From Aestuariibius insulae (GTDB lineage: Bacteria > Pseudomonadota > Alphaproteobacteria > Rhodobacterales > Rhodobacteraceae), in the NCBI RefSeq assembly GCF_040783535.2, contig NZ_JBFONW020000001.1:992001-1056000 (forward strand): a stretch of DNA of 64,000 bases. Direction: 5' to 3'. How positions within the stretch are numbered: position 1 is the first letter of the stretch; the number at the start of each line of letters is the position of its first letter. The position numbers and the translations under genes are program-made. Below the pieces are notes generated by a model, which searched no databases, was not told the DNA's origin, and was given only the letters and a program-made list of their open reading frames with translations. Positions 1-8,964 of the stretch are shown here, in pieces.

Positions 1-128
1 TGACCGAGAAGGAGGTGACTGGACATGACGGCACCCTAGGTCGGAGTGAAGGCGGGGTAAATCACATGCCGCTTGCCGGGCGGGCGGGCCTGCCTATGGT
101 GCGCCGGACGGCTTGAAGGAGACCTTCG

Positions 129-1508
129 ATGACGGATGAGACAATCGAGATCGAGGGCGACGCCGACGGCTATGCGCTTGAGGCCAAGAAGGTTCAGAAG
201 ATCCTGACGGCCGTCGAAACGGGCGACGAGCGGCAGTTGGCCTCTTTGCTCGAGCCGCTGCACCCTGCCGATGTCGCCGACCTTCTGGAGCAGATCGAAG
301 ACAGGCCCCGCGCCGACCTTCTGGATCTGTGGAAAAGCGGGTTCGACGGGGAGGTTCTGTCCGAGCTTGAGGAAAACCTGCGCGAGGAGGTGATCGACCA
401 GCTGACGCCCGACGCGCTCGCCTCGGCGGTGCGGGACCTGGAAAGCGACGATGTCGTCGATCTGGTCGAGGATCTGGGCGACGAACAGCAGGAAGCGGTT
501 CTCGATGCGCTTGGGGCGATGGACCGGCAGGCGGTCGAGACCGCGCTGGCCTGGCCGGAAGAAAGCGCCGGACGCCTGATGCAGGCCGAGACGGTGCGCG
601 CGCCCGAGCATTGGACGGTGGGCGAGACGATCGACTATCTGCGCGGCGAGGAGGATCTGCCCGATCAGTTCTACCACGTGATCCTGATCGATCCGCGCAT
701 GAAACCTGTGGGTTATGTCACGCTGGGCCGTCTGTTGGGATCGCGGCGGGAGGTTCCGCTTCGCGACCTGATAGAGGACAGCTTTCGGATCATTCCAGCC
801 ATGCAGGACGAAGGCGAGGTGGCCTACGCCTTCAATCAGTATCACCTGATTTCCGCGCCGGTCGTGGATGAGGACGGCCGCCTTGTCGGCGTTATCACCA
901 TCGATGACGCGATGGCGGTCCTGGATGAAGAGCATGAGGAGGACATTCTGCGTCTGGCCGGTGTCGGCGAAGGGTCGCTGACGGACCGGGTGATAAACAC
1001 GACGCGTCAAAGGTTGCCTTGGCTGGCGGTGAACCTTGTCACCGCAATCCTTGCGAGCCTTGTGATCGCGCAGTTCGAGATAGCGCTCCAGCAGATCGTG
1101 GCTTTGGCGGTGTTGATGCCGATCGTGGCCTCGATGGGCGGCAATGCGGGCACGCAGTCGCTGACGGTCGCGGTGCGCTCGATCGCGACGAAGGACCTGA
1201 CGGGATCGAATGTCTGGCGGGTGATCCGGCGGGAGGTCGCGGTGGGTCTGATCAACGGCGTCATCTTTGCTATCGTCATGGGAATTGTCGGGGTCATCTG
1301 GTTCGGCTCGCCGATGCTGGGGATCGTGATCGCGCTTGCCATGGTGATCAACATGGTGGCCGCAGGACTGGCGGGGACGGTGATCCCGGTGATCCTTGAA
1401 AAGCTGAAGGTTGATCCGGCTTTGGCCTCGGGCGCGTTCGTGACGACGGTGACGGATGTCGTCGGTTTCTTCGCCTTTCTGGGTCTGGCCGTGGTGCTGC
1501 TGCTGTGA
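129..1508 (+). CDS. mgtE: Magnesium transporter MgtE
   Basis: Mg2+ channel/transporter of the inner membrane. The 459 residues follow the MgtE plan: an acidic cytosolic N domain (about 25-125), a CBS pair (about 130-255) that senses Mg2+ in characterised homologues, and a C-terminal membrane part. The family signature SMGGNAGTQ lies near residue 337, and an Asp in the last helix (TTVTDVVGFF) matches the pore-lining Asp known in the family. The start is chosen from the ATG after the strong ribosome site GAAGGAG. The stop overlaps the next gene by 4 bp (GTGA), so the downstream gene is probably co-translated. No Mg2+ riboswitch is evident in the 128 bp upstream. Confidence 0.96.
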   Translation: MTDETIEIEGDADGYALEAKKVQKILTAVETGDERQLASLLEPLHPADVADLLEQIEDRPRADLLDLWKSGFDGEVLSELEENLREEVIDQLTPDALASAVRDLESDDVVDLVEDLGDEQQEAVLDALGAMDRQAVETALAWPEESAGRLMQAETVRAPEHWTVGETIDYLRGEEDLPDQFYHVILIDPRMKPVGYVTLGRLLGSRREVPLRDLIEDSFRIIPAMQDEGEVAYAFNQYHLISAPVVDEDGRLVGVITIDDAMAVLDEEHEEDILRLAGVGEGSLTDRVINTTRQRLPWLAVNLVTAILASLVIAQFEIALQQIVALAVLMPIVASMGGNAGTQSLTVAVRSIATKDLTGSNVWRVIRREVAVGLINGVIFAIVMGIVGVIWFGSPMLGIVIALAMVINMVAAGLAGTVIPVILEKLKVDPALASGAFVTTVTDVVGFFAFLGLAVVLLL

Positions 1509-2047
1509 CGAAGGAAGACGCGCGGCGAGCGGCATTTGTGCGCAGAAAGGCGGCGCATGAGGCGGCTCCGGTCGGCGCGGCGGGCCGGTTGTCCGAAATT
1601 CTTGCGGGTCATCGCGGGGTGCCCGTCTCGGGCTACCTGCCGATCCGGACCGAGATCGATCCGGTGTCCGCCATGGCGGAAGCGGCGGCCTGGGGGCCAG
1701 TCGGCGTGCCGGTGATCGAAGAGGAGGCGCAGCCACTTCGATTTCGGGAATGGTCGCCGGACGCGGTTCTGGTGCCCGGTCCCTTCGGGGTGCCCGTGCC
1801 CGATGAGGGGGATTGGATGACGCCCGAGATCCTGATCATTCCGCTTCTCGCCTTTGACCGGGCGGGCGCACGGCTAGGCTATGGCGGCGGGTATTACGAC
1901 CGGACGCTGGCGGCTTTGCGCGCGGACGGAGCCTGTCTGGCGGTCGGCTTTGCCTATGCCGCACAAGAGGTGAAGATGGTGCCGACCGAACCGACGGATG
2001 CGCCGCTCGACATGATCGTGACGGAGCGCGAGGTGATCGTCCCATGA
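1505..2047 (+). CDS. 5-formyltetrahydrofolate cyclo-ligase
   Basis: Cytosolic ATP-dependent enzyme that converts 5-formyl-THF into 5,10-methenyl-THF and so returns stored folate to the one-carbon pool. The 180-residue length is normal. The diagnostic C-terminal motif GYGGGYYDRTL is intact, preceded by LLAFDRAGARLGYG, the usual substrate-loop context, and followed by the VPTEPTDAPLD ending typical of the family. It starts with GTG overlapping the mgtE stop by 4 bp, and its own stop overlaps a short downstream ORF in the same way, so the run appears translationally coupled. Confidence 0.95.
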   Translation: MTKEDARRAAFVRRKAAHEAAPVGAAGRLSEILAGHRGVPVSGYLPIRTEIDPVSAMAEAAAWGPVGVPVIEEEAQPLRFREWSPDAVLVPGPFGVPVPDEGDWMTPEILIIPLLAFDRAGARLGYGGGYYDRTLAALRADGACLAVGFAYAAQEVKMVPTEPTDAPLDMIVTEREVIVP

Positions 2048-2139
2048 GCGCGGCTTTGCCGTACGATATCGCCTTGGTGCCGGTCGCGTCGATCTGGCGC
2101 TTGTTTTCGGGATCGCCGCCGCCTAGGCCCACCCAATGA
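2044..2139 (+). CDS. Small 31-residue ORF coupled to both neighbours
   Basis: A 31-codon reading frame whose ATGA overlaps the stop of the cyclo-ligase gene and whose TGA overlaps the ATG of the YmdB gene (ATGA again). The peptide begins MSAALPYDIALVPVASIWRL and ends SGSPPPRPTQ: a short hydrophobic stretch followed by a Pro-rich tail. The exact 4-bp overlaps on both sides are what one expects of a translated gene within an operon and are unlikely by chance. I do not recognise a function. It could be a small membrane-associated protein, or a translated leader that feeds ribosomes to the next gene. Confidence 0.6.
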   Translation: MSAALPYDIALVPVASIWRLFSGSPPPRPTQ

Positions 2140-2948
2140 GATTGCTTTTTCTTGGTGACGTGATCGGCCGGTCCGGACGGTCGGCCATCACCGGTCGGCT
2201 TGCAGATCTGCGTGAACGGCTGCGGGCCGATTTCGTCGTGGTGAATGCCGAAAATGCCACCGGCGGGATGGGGCTGAGCGCCGATCATGCCAAGCTGCTG
2301 CTGGAGGCGGGGGCGGATTGCCTGACGCTGGGCGATCATGCTTTTGATCAGAAGGACATGCTGAGCTATATCGAAAGCGAGCCGCGGATCCTGCGACCGC
2401 TCAATTTCTCCAAGGTCGCGCCCGGTCGCGGTGCGCGTCTGTTTGATGCAAAGGGCGGGCGCAAAGTGCTCGTCGCGCAGGTCCTTGGTCAGGTCTTCAT
2501 GAAGCGCGCCTTTGACGATCCTTTCTCGGCTGTCGATGCGGTGTTGCGCACCCATCCTTTGGGCGGGCAGGCGCAGGCGATCCTGCTGGATATCCACTGC
2601 GAAGCGACCTCGGAAAAGATGGCGATGGGCCATTTCTGTGACGGCAAGGCGAGCATGGTCGTTGGCACGCATACGCATGTGCCGACGGCGGATGCGATGA
2701 TCCTGCCGGGCGGGACGGCCTATCAGACGGATGCTGGCATGTGCGGCGACTATCGATCGGTGATTGGGATGGAGCCGGCAGAGCCTTTGCGGAGGTTCGT
2801 CACCGGTATGAGCAAAGGGCGTTTCACGCCCGCCAACGGGGAAGCGACGCTGTCGGGGCTGCTGGCCGTCACTGACGACCGGACGGGCAAGGCGATCGAG
2901 GTTCACATGATCCGCGATGGCGGAGAATTGTCACCGGCGTCGGTCTGA
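2136..2948 (+). CDS. YmdB-family metallophosphoesterase
   Basis: A 270-residue cytosolic metallophosphoesterase of the TIGR00282/YmdB family; Bacillus YmdB hydrolyses 2',3'-cyclic nucleotides in vitro. Metal-binding elements in order: LFLGDVIGRSG at the N terminus, VVNAENATGG near residue 45, GDHAFDQ near 70, and GTHTHVPTAD near 180. The length is normal for the family. It is the last member of the mgtE to YmdB coupled run, beginning inside the stop of the small ORF. The physiological substrate in Alphaproteobacteria is not something the sequence can show. Confidence 0.92.
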   Translation: MRLLFLGDVIGRSGRSAITGRLADLRERLRADFVVVNAENATGGMGLSADHAKLLLEAGADCLTLGDHAFDQKDMLSYIESEPRILRPLNFSKVAPGRGARLFDAKGGRKVLVAQVLGQVFMKRAFDDPFSAVDAVLRTHPLGGQAQAILLDIHCEATSEKMAMGHFCDGKASMVVGTHTHVPTADAMILPGGTAYQTDAGMCGDYRSVIGMEPAEPLRRFVTGMSKGRFTPANGEATLSGLLAVTDDRTGKAIEVHMIRDGGELSPASV

Positions 2949-3025
2949 TGCGGATCTGCGCTGGACCTTGGCCCGACCGCGCGCGATTGTGGCGCGATTT
3001 TTCGATGAATGGCTGGTGACCGACT

Positions 3026-4807
3026 GTGCTTGATCTTATTGGCCTGCCCCCGGCCGCCGAGCCTTATATCGCGCTTGGCGTTGTCGTCCTGATGTTTCTG
3101 CTCTTCCTGCGGGAGGTCTTTCCGGCGGAGGTGACCGCATTGAGCGGTGTGTCGCTGCTGCTGGTCTTCGGTATCCTGCCTTATGAAGACGCGTTGTCGA
3201 TGCTGTCCAACCCTGCGCCCTGGACGATTGCAGCGATGTTCGTCGTCATGGGAGCGCTGGTGCGCACCGGATCGCTCGATGCGTTGACGAAGCTGGCGGA
3301 CCGGCAGGTCAAGACACGGCCCAAACTGGCATTGGGCGGATTGCAGGCCTTTGTCGTGTCGTCCTCGGCCATCGTGTCGAATACGCCCGTAGTTGTCGTG
3401 ATGATCCCGATTTTCGTGCAGATCGCGCGTACCTTGGGCCGGTCGGCCTCCAAGCTGCTGATCCCGCTGTCTTACGCGGCGATCATGGGCGGCACGCTCA
3501 CCTTGATCGGTACATCGACGAACCTGCTGGTTGACGGGGTTGCGCGTTCAAATGGGCTGGAGGCGTTCACCATCTTCGAGGTGACACCGCTGGGTCTGAT
3601 CGTCGTCGCCTGGGGGATGCTCTATCTTCGGTTCGTTGCGCCGTTTTTGCTGCCCGATCGGGACAGCATGGCGAACCTTTTATCGGACCGATCGAAGATG
3701 CGGTTTTTCACCGAGGCAGTGATCCCGCCGGACAGCAATCTGATCGGGCGCGAGGTCACGGGCGTGCAGCTTTTCAAGCGGGACGGGGTCCGTCTTGTCG
3801 ACGTGGTTCGAGGCGACGCCTCTTTGCGGCGCAACCTCGAAGGGGTCGAGCTGGCTGTGGGCGACCGTGTGGTTCTCCGAACGGCGATGACAGAGCTTCT
3901 GAGCCTGCAGAACGACAAGTCATTGCGGCGGGTCGATCAGGTGTCGGCGGTCGAAACCTCGACCGTGGAGGTTCTGATCACACCTGGTTGCAAGATGGTC
4001 GGGCGTAAGCTGGGCGATCTGCGTCTGAGGCGGCGATACGGTGTCTACACGCTAGCGGTCCATCGCCGGAACCAGAATATCGGGCTGCAGCTGGACGAGC
4101 TGACGGTCCGGGTGGGCGATACGCTTTTGCTGGAAGGGGCGCCCGAGGACATTCAGAGGCTGGCCGCGGATATGGATCTGGTAGATGTCTCGCATCCGTC
4201 CGCCAAGGCCTTCCGCCGCACGCATGCGCCTTTGGCCATCGTGGCGATCCTTGGCATTGTGGCTTTGGCTGCTCTAGGCGTGGCGCCCATTCTGCTGCTG
4301 AGCATCGTGGCGGTGACCTTCGTTCTGGTGACGCGCTGCATCGATGCCGACGAGGCGTTCTCTTTCATCGATGGGCGGCTTCTGGTCCTGATCTTTGCAA
4401 TGCTGGGCGTTGGGGCCGCCTTACAGGCCTCCGGCGCGGTCGAACTGGTCGTGACCGCGGTTGCGCCGCTTCTGACAGGGTTGCCGCCGTTTTTTGTGAT
4501 CTGGGCCATCTACCTGCTGACAAGCGTGCTGACCGAACTTGTATCGAACAACGCTGTGGCCGTCGTTGTCACGCCCATCGCTATCGGGCTGGCGACCGCG
4601 CTTGGATACGATCCACGTGCGCTGGTCGTGGCCGTGATGATGGCGGCTTCCGCAAGTTTCGCGACCCCGATCGGGTATCAGACGAACATGCTGGTTTATG
4701 GCCCGGGAGGCTATAAGTTCACCGATTTCCTGAAGGTCGGCGTGCCGCTGAACCTAAGCGTGGGTATCCTGGCTTCGGCTGCAATCCCATTCATCTGGCC
4801 GCTTTAG
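3026..4807 (+). CDS. SLC13 (DASS)-family permease with TrkA-C domains
   Basis: Inner-membrane anion transporter, 593 residues. The membrane halves (about 1-205 and 390-593) flank a cytosolic insert carrying two RCK_C/TrkA-C regulatory domains (about 215-295 and 305-385), the usual plan of bacterial SLC13/CitT permeases with an RCK insert. Family signatures SNTPVVVVMIP in the first half and SNNAVAVVVTP in the second are the paired ion/substrate motifs. The substrate (sulfate, dicarboxylate or other) cannot be read from sequence. It starts at a GTG; no alternative in-frame ATG sits closer to a ribosome site. It stands alone between the YmdB run and yebC. Confidence 0.88.
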   Translation: MLDLIGLPPAAEPYIALGVVVLMFLLFLREVFPAEVTALSGVSLLLVFGILPYEDALSMLSNPAPWTIAAMFVVMGALVRTGSLDALTKLADRQVKTRPKLALGGLQAFVVSSSAIVSNTPVVVVMIPIFVQIARTLGRSASKLLIPLSYAAIMGGTLTLIGTSTNLLVDGVARSNGLEAFTIFEVTPLGLIVVAWGMLYLRFVAPFLLPDRDSMANLLSDRSKMRFFTEAVIPPDSNLIGREVTGVQLFKRDGVRLVDVVRGDASLRRNLEGVELAVGDRVVLRTAMTELLSLQNDKSLRRVDQVSAVETSTVEVLITPGCKMVGRKLGDLRLRRRYGVYTLAVHRRNQNIGLQLDELTVRVGDTLLLEGAPEDIQRLAADMDLVDVSHPSAKAFRRTHAPLAIVAILGIVALAALGVAPILLLSIVAVTFVLVTRCIDADEAFSFIDGRLLVLIFAMLGVGAALQASGAVELVVTAVAPLLTGLPPFFVIWAIYLLTSVLTELVSNNAVAVVVTPIAIGLATALGYDPRALVVAVMMAASASFATPIGYQTNMLVYGPGGYKFTDFLKVGVPLNLSVGILASAAIPFIWPL

Positions 4808-4882
4808 ACGCCTCGCGGGATTGCCCTCGGGCGGCGCGCTGGCCTATAGACGGCCCGCATCCGACATGACGAGGACCAATCG

Positions 4883-5623
4883 ATGGCAGGCCACTCCAAA
4901 TGGGCGAATATCCAGCACCGGAAAGGACGGCAGGACGCCGCCCGCTCCAAGCTGTTCTCCAAGCTCGCCAAGGAAATAACGGTGGCTGCCAAGATGGGCG
5001 ATCCGGACCCGGACAAGAACCCGCGCCTGCGCCTTGCGGTAAAGGAAGCCAAGAGCCAGTCGGTTCCAAAGGACGTCATCGACCGGGCGATCAAGAAATC
5101 GCAAGGCGGCGATGCCGAGAATTACGACGAGATCCGATATGAGGGGTACGGGCCCGGCGGAGTGGCTGTCATCGTCGAGGCGATGACCGACAACCGCAAC
5201 CGAACGGCGTCGACCGTGCGCTCCACCTTTTCGAAGAACGGCGGCAATCTGGGCGAGACAGGATCGGTCGGGTTCATGTTCGAGCGCAAGGGGCAGGTGG
5301 TTTATTCCGCCGATGTCGGTGATGCCGACACGGTCATGATGGCCGCCATCGAGGCGGGGGCCGAGGATGTCGACAGCTCCGAGGACGGGCATGTGATCCT
5401 CTGCGCCGATACGGACCTGAACGATGTCTCGACGGCCCTCGAGGCCGAGCTGGGAGAGAGCGAAAGCACCAAGCTGGTCTGGCAGCCGACAACAACCACG
5501 GAGCTTGATCTCGAAGGTATGGAAAAGCTGATGAAGCTGGTCGATGCGCTTGAGGATGACGACGATATTCAATCGGTTACGACGAATTTCGAAGCCAGTG
5601 ACGAGGTGATGGCGCAGCTTTAG
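4883..5623 (+). CDS. yebC: YebC/PmpR-family DNA-binding protein
   Basis: A 246-residue member of the YebC/TACO1 family, with the invariant start MAGHSKWANIQHRKGRQD and the acidic C-terminal domain. Members were first named as transcription regulators; recent work on homologues also links them to translation at proline stretches. Both views are family knowledge, not visible here. The gene is monocistronic or the first of a pair with the DUF998 gene 42 bp downstream. Confidence 0.96.
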   Translation: MAGHSKWANIQHRKGRQDAARSKLFSKLAKEITVAAKMGDPDPDKNPRLRLAVKEAKSQSVPKDVIDRAIKKSQGGDAENYDEIRYEGYGPGGVAVIVEAMTDNRNRTASTVRSTFSKNGGNLGETGSVGFMFERKGQVVYSADVGDADTVMMAAIEAGAEDVDSSEDGHVILCADTDLNDVSTALEAELGESESTKLVWQPTTTTELDLEGMEKLMKLVDALEDDDDIQSVTTNFEASDEVMAQL

Positions 5624-5665
5624 GCTGCGCCGGAACCTTTGCGTGCTGCCGCCTGTTCTCGCGGC

Positions 5666-6325
5666 ATGACCCCGCACCAGCCGCAAACTCATGAAGATCG
5701 CCCAGCCCTGCTGATAGGTCTCGGCCTCGCCGGTCTTCTCGGATCACTGGCCCTGGTTGCGGGAACCCTTCTCGGGCCGTTCTTCGTCCCGAATTACGAC
5801 TGGGTCGCGGATACGATCAGCGACATGGCCGCGGGGGAGGGCGAGATCGTGATGGACGTCGCGCTTTACCTGTATGCAGCGAGCCTGATCGCTTTGTCTC
5901 TTGGCGCGGCGCATCTGCATCTGGGCCAGTTCGGATGGAGCGGCGGGCTTTTCATCCTCGTGATATTGGCGCTGGTGGTCACCTTGGTTGGAGTTCGCAA
6001 CGAATATGGCGATGGCGACAACGAGGGCATCGTTATCCATATTTATCTCGTCTACGCGATGGGGGCACTTTACGCCGTTGGTCCATGGCTGATGGCCGAT
6101 GGGGCCGGACGGATCTCAACCCTCTATTTTTGGATATTCCGGATCGCAGCTATCGCATGGGCTGTTGCCGCGCCGATCTTCTTTGTGCTGCCGACGACAT
6201 ATGATGGCCTTTGGGAGCGGATCCTTGGACTGATCACCCTCGGCTGGACCATCCCCCTGGCCTGGCTTCTGTTTCAACAAGGGCGCGCCAGAGCCAAGAG
6301 CGGCGGGTTGCGTCGCCCCGCGTGA
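5666..6325 (+). CDS. DUF998 membrane protein
   Basis: A 219-residue integral membrane protein with about six predicted helices; the conserved start of the first helix region reads LLGPFFVPNYDWVADTISDMAAGEGE, which I match to the DUF998 family (Asn/Tyr/Asp before helix 2 and the SDMAA element). The ATG at 5666 is preferred over an upstream TTG frame extension because the upstream residues (MRAAACSRG) look like read-through of untranslated sequence. Function unknown. Confidence 0.8.
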   Translation: MTPHQPQTHEDRPALLIGLGLAGLLGSLALVAGTLLGPFFVPNYDWVADTISDMAAGEGEIVMDVALYLYAASLIALSLGAAHLHLGQFGWSGGLFILVILALVVTLVGVRNEYGDGDNEGIVIHIYLVYAMGALYAVGPWLMADGAGRISTLYFWIFRIAAIAWAVAAPIFFVLPTTYDGLWERILGLITLGWTIPLAWLLFQQGRARAKSGGLRRPA

Positions 6326-6343
6326 CCTGTCACCGGACTATTC

Positions 6344-7246
6344 ATGGTACAGGAGACGCGCGATCAGCCCGTTCAGGGCCTTTTCTGGATGGCCATCACG
6401 GGGCTCCTTTTTGTTGGCGTGACAGCGGTCGTCAAACATCTTGGTGATGACGTCCCGCCGGCGCAGGCGGCCTTTCTTCGGTATGTGCTGGGACTTGTCT
6501 TTCTGCTTCCGCTGATTGGCCGTTTGGTTCGGGTGAGACTGGATCGCCGTCAGGTTGGCCTTTTCGCGTTGCGTGGGGCGGCCCATACCGGCGCTGTGAT
6601 CCTGTGGTTCTTTGCGATGACTCAGATCCCGATCGCGGAAGTCACCGCGATGAATTATCTGTCGCCCGTCTATGTTACGCTCGGAGCCGCTCTTTTCCTC
6701 GGTGAGCGTCTGCGGACGAGGCGGATCCTTGCGGTGATTGTCGCTCTGATCGGTGCGGTCATCATCCTGCGGCCCGGACTAAGGGAGATCGAGATGGGGC
6801 ATATCGCGATGCTCTTCACGGCAGTGTTTTTTGCAGGCGGTTATCTGATTGCCAAGCAACTGTCGTCCGAGGTCGAGCCCAGCATGATCGTCGCGATGCT
6901 GTCGATTACTGTCACCATTGGCCTCGCGCCTTTCGCCTGGGCCGTTTGGGTCCCTGTTGACGGCACTGCTCTGGCCTGGCTGTTCCTTGTCGCCTGCCTT
7001 GCGACCGCCGGGCACACGACGATGACCATTGCCTTTGCCTCCGCCCCGGTAAGCGTCACGCAGCCTGTTACCTTTCTTCAGCTTATCTGGGCGACTTTGC
7101 TGGGTGCCTTTGTGTTTAACGAGGGGCTGGATGTCTGGGTTCTGATCGGCGGCGGGATCATCATGGCATCCGTGAGCGTCCTTGCCTGGCGCGAGGCCTT
7201 GGCGCGCGGACGGGAGGCGGCCGTGGCCGCGCCGCTACCGCGATGA
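6344..7246 (+). CDS. EamA/DMT-family transporter
   Basis: A 300-residue inner-membrane protein with two EamA repeats (about 12-142 and 152-285), ten predicted helices, typical of drug/metabolite exporters. The conserved element AVTAMNYLSPVYVTLGAALFLGE-like region lies at about 100-125, and the second repeat carries PVTFLQLIWATLLG near 240. The substrate cannot be inferred. The stop overlaps the next ORF by 4 bp (ATGA), suggesting co-translation. Confidence 0.9.
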   Translation: MVQETRDQPVQGLFWMAITGLLFVGVTAVVKHLGDDVPPAQAAFLRYVLGLVFLLPLIGRLVRVRLDRRQVGLFALRGAAHTGAVILWFFAMTQIPIAEVTAMNYLSPVYVTLGAALFLGERLRTRRILAVIVALIGAVIILRPGLREIEMGHIAMLFTAVFFAGGYLIAKQLSSEVEPSMIVAMLSITVTIGLAPFAWAVWVPVDGTALAWLFLVACLATAGHTTMTIAFASAPVSVTQPVTFLQLIWATLLGAFVFNEGLDVWVLIGGGIIMASVSVLAWREALARGREAAVAAPLPR

Positions 7247-7542
7247 TGGGACGGGCAGCCCTTGAGGCGCAGTGGCTCAAGCTGACGCGAGAGGATCTTC
7301 CTGCGGCGGCAAAGCCGGATTGGCCGGTTCGGTTCGACCACTGCTTTCAGCGGATCCTTCTCGACGCGGCGTGCGGCGGGGTGTGGTACGATCATATCGC
7401 CAAACGTCCGGCCTATGCGCATGCGTCTGACAGCGTTTTGACCGAGGCTATCTCACTCGGTCAGGCGGTTCTTGACGGGAAGGCCGATCTGTCAGCGCTG
7501 AACCGTCAGAGCCTTGTCTGGCGCGGCAAGGCGATCCGGTAG
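7243..7542 (+). CDS. Conserved hypothetical protein, 99 residues
   Basis: Small soluble protein starting in the stop of the DMT exporter. It contains a distinctive core RFDHCFQRILLDAACGGVW followed by an RPAYAH element. I recall homologues widely in Rhodobacteraceae, sometimes labelled GCN5-related acetyltransferase, but it is far too short for a GNAT fold and has no acetyl-CoA loop, so I do not adopt that name. Its 3' end overlaps the convergent pccR gene by 37 bp. Confidence 0.75.
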   Translation: MMGRAALEAQWLKLTREDLPAAAKPDWPVRFDHCFQRILLDAACGGVWYDHIAKRPAYAHASDSVLTEAISLGQAVLDGKADLSALNRQSLVWRGKAIR

Positions 7543-8918
7543 GGCAGAACCCCGCGCTGGTTCGGATCGACATCCAGCTTGTGCTCCAGCGGGGGTACGG
7601 CGCGTTGGTGACATTGGGTGCGCTCGCAGATTCTGCAGGAGATCCCGATAGGCTCGAACGCGGCCGAATTGCCCAGATCAAGCCCGTCAGAATAGACGAC
7701 ATCGGGCGCGTGACGCAGCTCGCATCCTAGCGCGATGGCATAGCGCCGGATCGGAGCGGTAAAGGCGCCGCCCGATTTTGAGACGTCGCGCGCGATGGAC
7801 AGATACCGCGTGCCGTCTGGGGTTTCGGCAAGCTGCCTTAGGAAACGGCCCGGTGTTTCGAAGGCGCGGTGAACGTTCCAAAGCGGGCAGGCACCGCCGA
7901 ACCGTGCGAAGTGAAGCTGCGTTGCCGAATGCCGTTTCGTGATGGTTCCGGCCTGATCGACGCGCACGAAGAAGAACGGTACACCCTTCGCCCCGGGGCG
8001 TTGCAACGTGGAGAGACGGTGCGCGATCTGCTCGATGGAAGCCTCGAACCGGTCGGCGAGCCGTTCGAGATCATGCCGCGTCTCGCGGGCGGCTTGTAGA
8101 AAGGCGCGATAGGGCATCATCGCGGCGCCGGCAAAGTAGTTGGCCAGCCCGATCCGCGCGATGTCGCGGGCCTCCGGTGTTCGAAATCGGGCGAGATCCA
8201 GAGTGGCCTCCAGCAGGTCGTGATGAGCGACGAGGGCGATCTGAAGCAGCGTCTGGAAGCGCCGGGTCGCCGGATGCGACCGCGACGACAAGGTGAGGGT
8301 TCGGCGGTCGGTATCGTAGGCGCGCAGGCCGTCCAGATCCTCAAGGGCCGTGGATATGCCATGCTGTTGCAACGCGGCGTCGATAGCAGACATCAGATCC
8401 GGCGCATCGGTTGTAAACTCTTCCGCCGCGTGATCGATCGCATCGATGTAGTTGTCGCGATAGTGAAAGAAATCTCGGACTTCCTCCCACGGAGAAAGGC
8501 TCAATCGGGTTTCCTCCAATCCAAGGGCCTGATCGAGGGCCGCAAGACGATCATGCGTCTGTCGGTAGGTCCCGTGAAGATGGATTAGGCTGCGCATCAG
8601 GTTGGGCGCATTGGCGACCGCAAGTTTAAGCTCTGCGGCAGAGATCGGGGCGTCGCCGAAGACGGGATCTTTCAAGGCTTCTTTTAGGTCGCTGAGATGG
8701 CGGGCCTCATCGCTTCCTTGCAACTGATTGACATCAAATTCGAATTCCCGCGCCAGAGCGAGGATGACCGTCGCGCTGACCGGACGGTTGTCGTTCTCCA
8801 TCTGATTGAGATAGGGGAGCGACACACCCAGCCGCTCGGAAAAGGCGCGTTGGGTCAGATTGGCCCTGACGCGGATCTCGCGCAATTTCGCGCCCGCATA
8901 GTGCTTTTGAACGGCCAA
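7506..8918 (-). CDS. pccR: PccR-like short-chain acyl-CoA regulator (ScfR family)
   Basis: Transcription regulator of the ScfR family (RamB/PrpQ/PccR), which senses short-chain acyl-CoA. About 470 residues: an XRE helix-turn-helix near 10-65 (LREIRVRANLTQRAFSERLG), a central IrrE/ImmA-like region with FFFVRVDQAGTITKRHSATQLHFARFGG, and a C-terminal ScfR domain ending with the Cys cluster CRICERTQC. I choose the TTG at 8918 because GGAGGGG stands 5 bp before it; the longer frame from a TTG at 8939 has no ribosome site. Adjacency to pccB and the TTTGCAAA operators match Rhodobacter sphaeroides PccR, an activator of propionyl-CoA assimilation genes. Confidence 0.9.
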   Translation of the reverse strand: MAVQKHYAGAKLREIRVRANLTQRAFSERLGVSLPYLNQMENDNRPVSATVILALAREFEFDVNQLQGSDEARHLSDLKEALKDPVFGDAPISAAELKLAVANAPNLMRSLIHLHGTYRQTHDRLAALDQALGLEETRLSLSPWEEVRDFFHYRDNYIDAIDHAAEEFTTDAPDLMSAIDAALQQHGISTALEDLDGLRAYDTDRRTLTLSSRSHPATRRFQTLLQIALVAHHDLLEATLDLARFRTPEARDIARIGLANYFAGAAMMPYRAFLQAARETRHDLERLADRFEASIEQIAHRLSTLQRPGAKGVPFFFVRVDQAGTITKRHSATQLHFARFGGACPLWNVHRAFETPGRFLRQLAETPDGTRYLSIARDVSKSGGAFTAPIRRYAIALGCELRHAPDVVYSDGLDLGNSAAFEPIGISCRICERTQCHQRAVPPLEHKLDVDPNQRGVLPYRIALPRQTRL

Positions 8919-8932
8919 CGTCCCCTCCGGCG

Positions 8933-8964
8933 GCTGCAAATTTGCAAAGGCTTAACTTTGCAAA
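8933..8964. promoter_or_regulatory. PccR operator cluster before pccR
   Basis: A perfect TTTGCAAA at 8941-8948 is directly abutted by GCTGCAAA (8933-8940), and a second perfect TTTGCAAA follows at 8957-8964 after 8 bp. TTTGCAAA repeats are the reported recognition element of PccR, and RamB of Corynebacterium uses a closely related core. The cluster sits 15-46 bp upstream of the chosen pccR start and partly within the end of the MFS gene, so it suggests autoregulation. Confidence 0.75.

Noticed and set aside
1..128. Possible Mg2+ riboswitch or partial gene before mgtE
   Set aside because: Only 128 bp, no long paired elements of an M-box, and all short frames are closed by stops.
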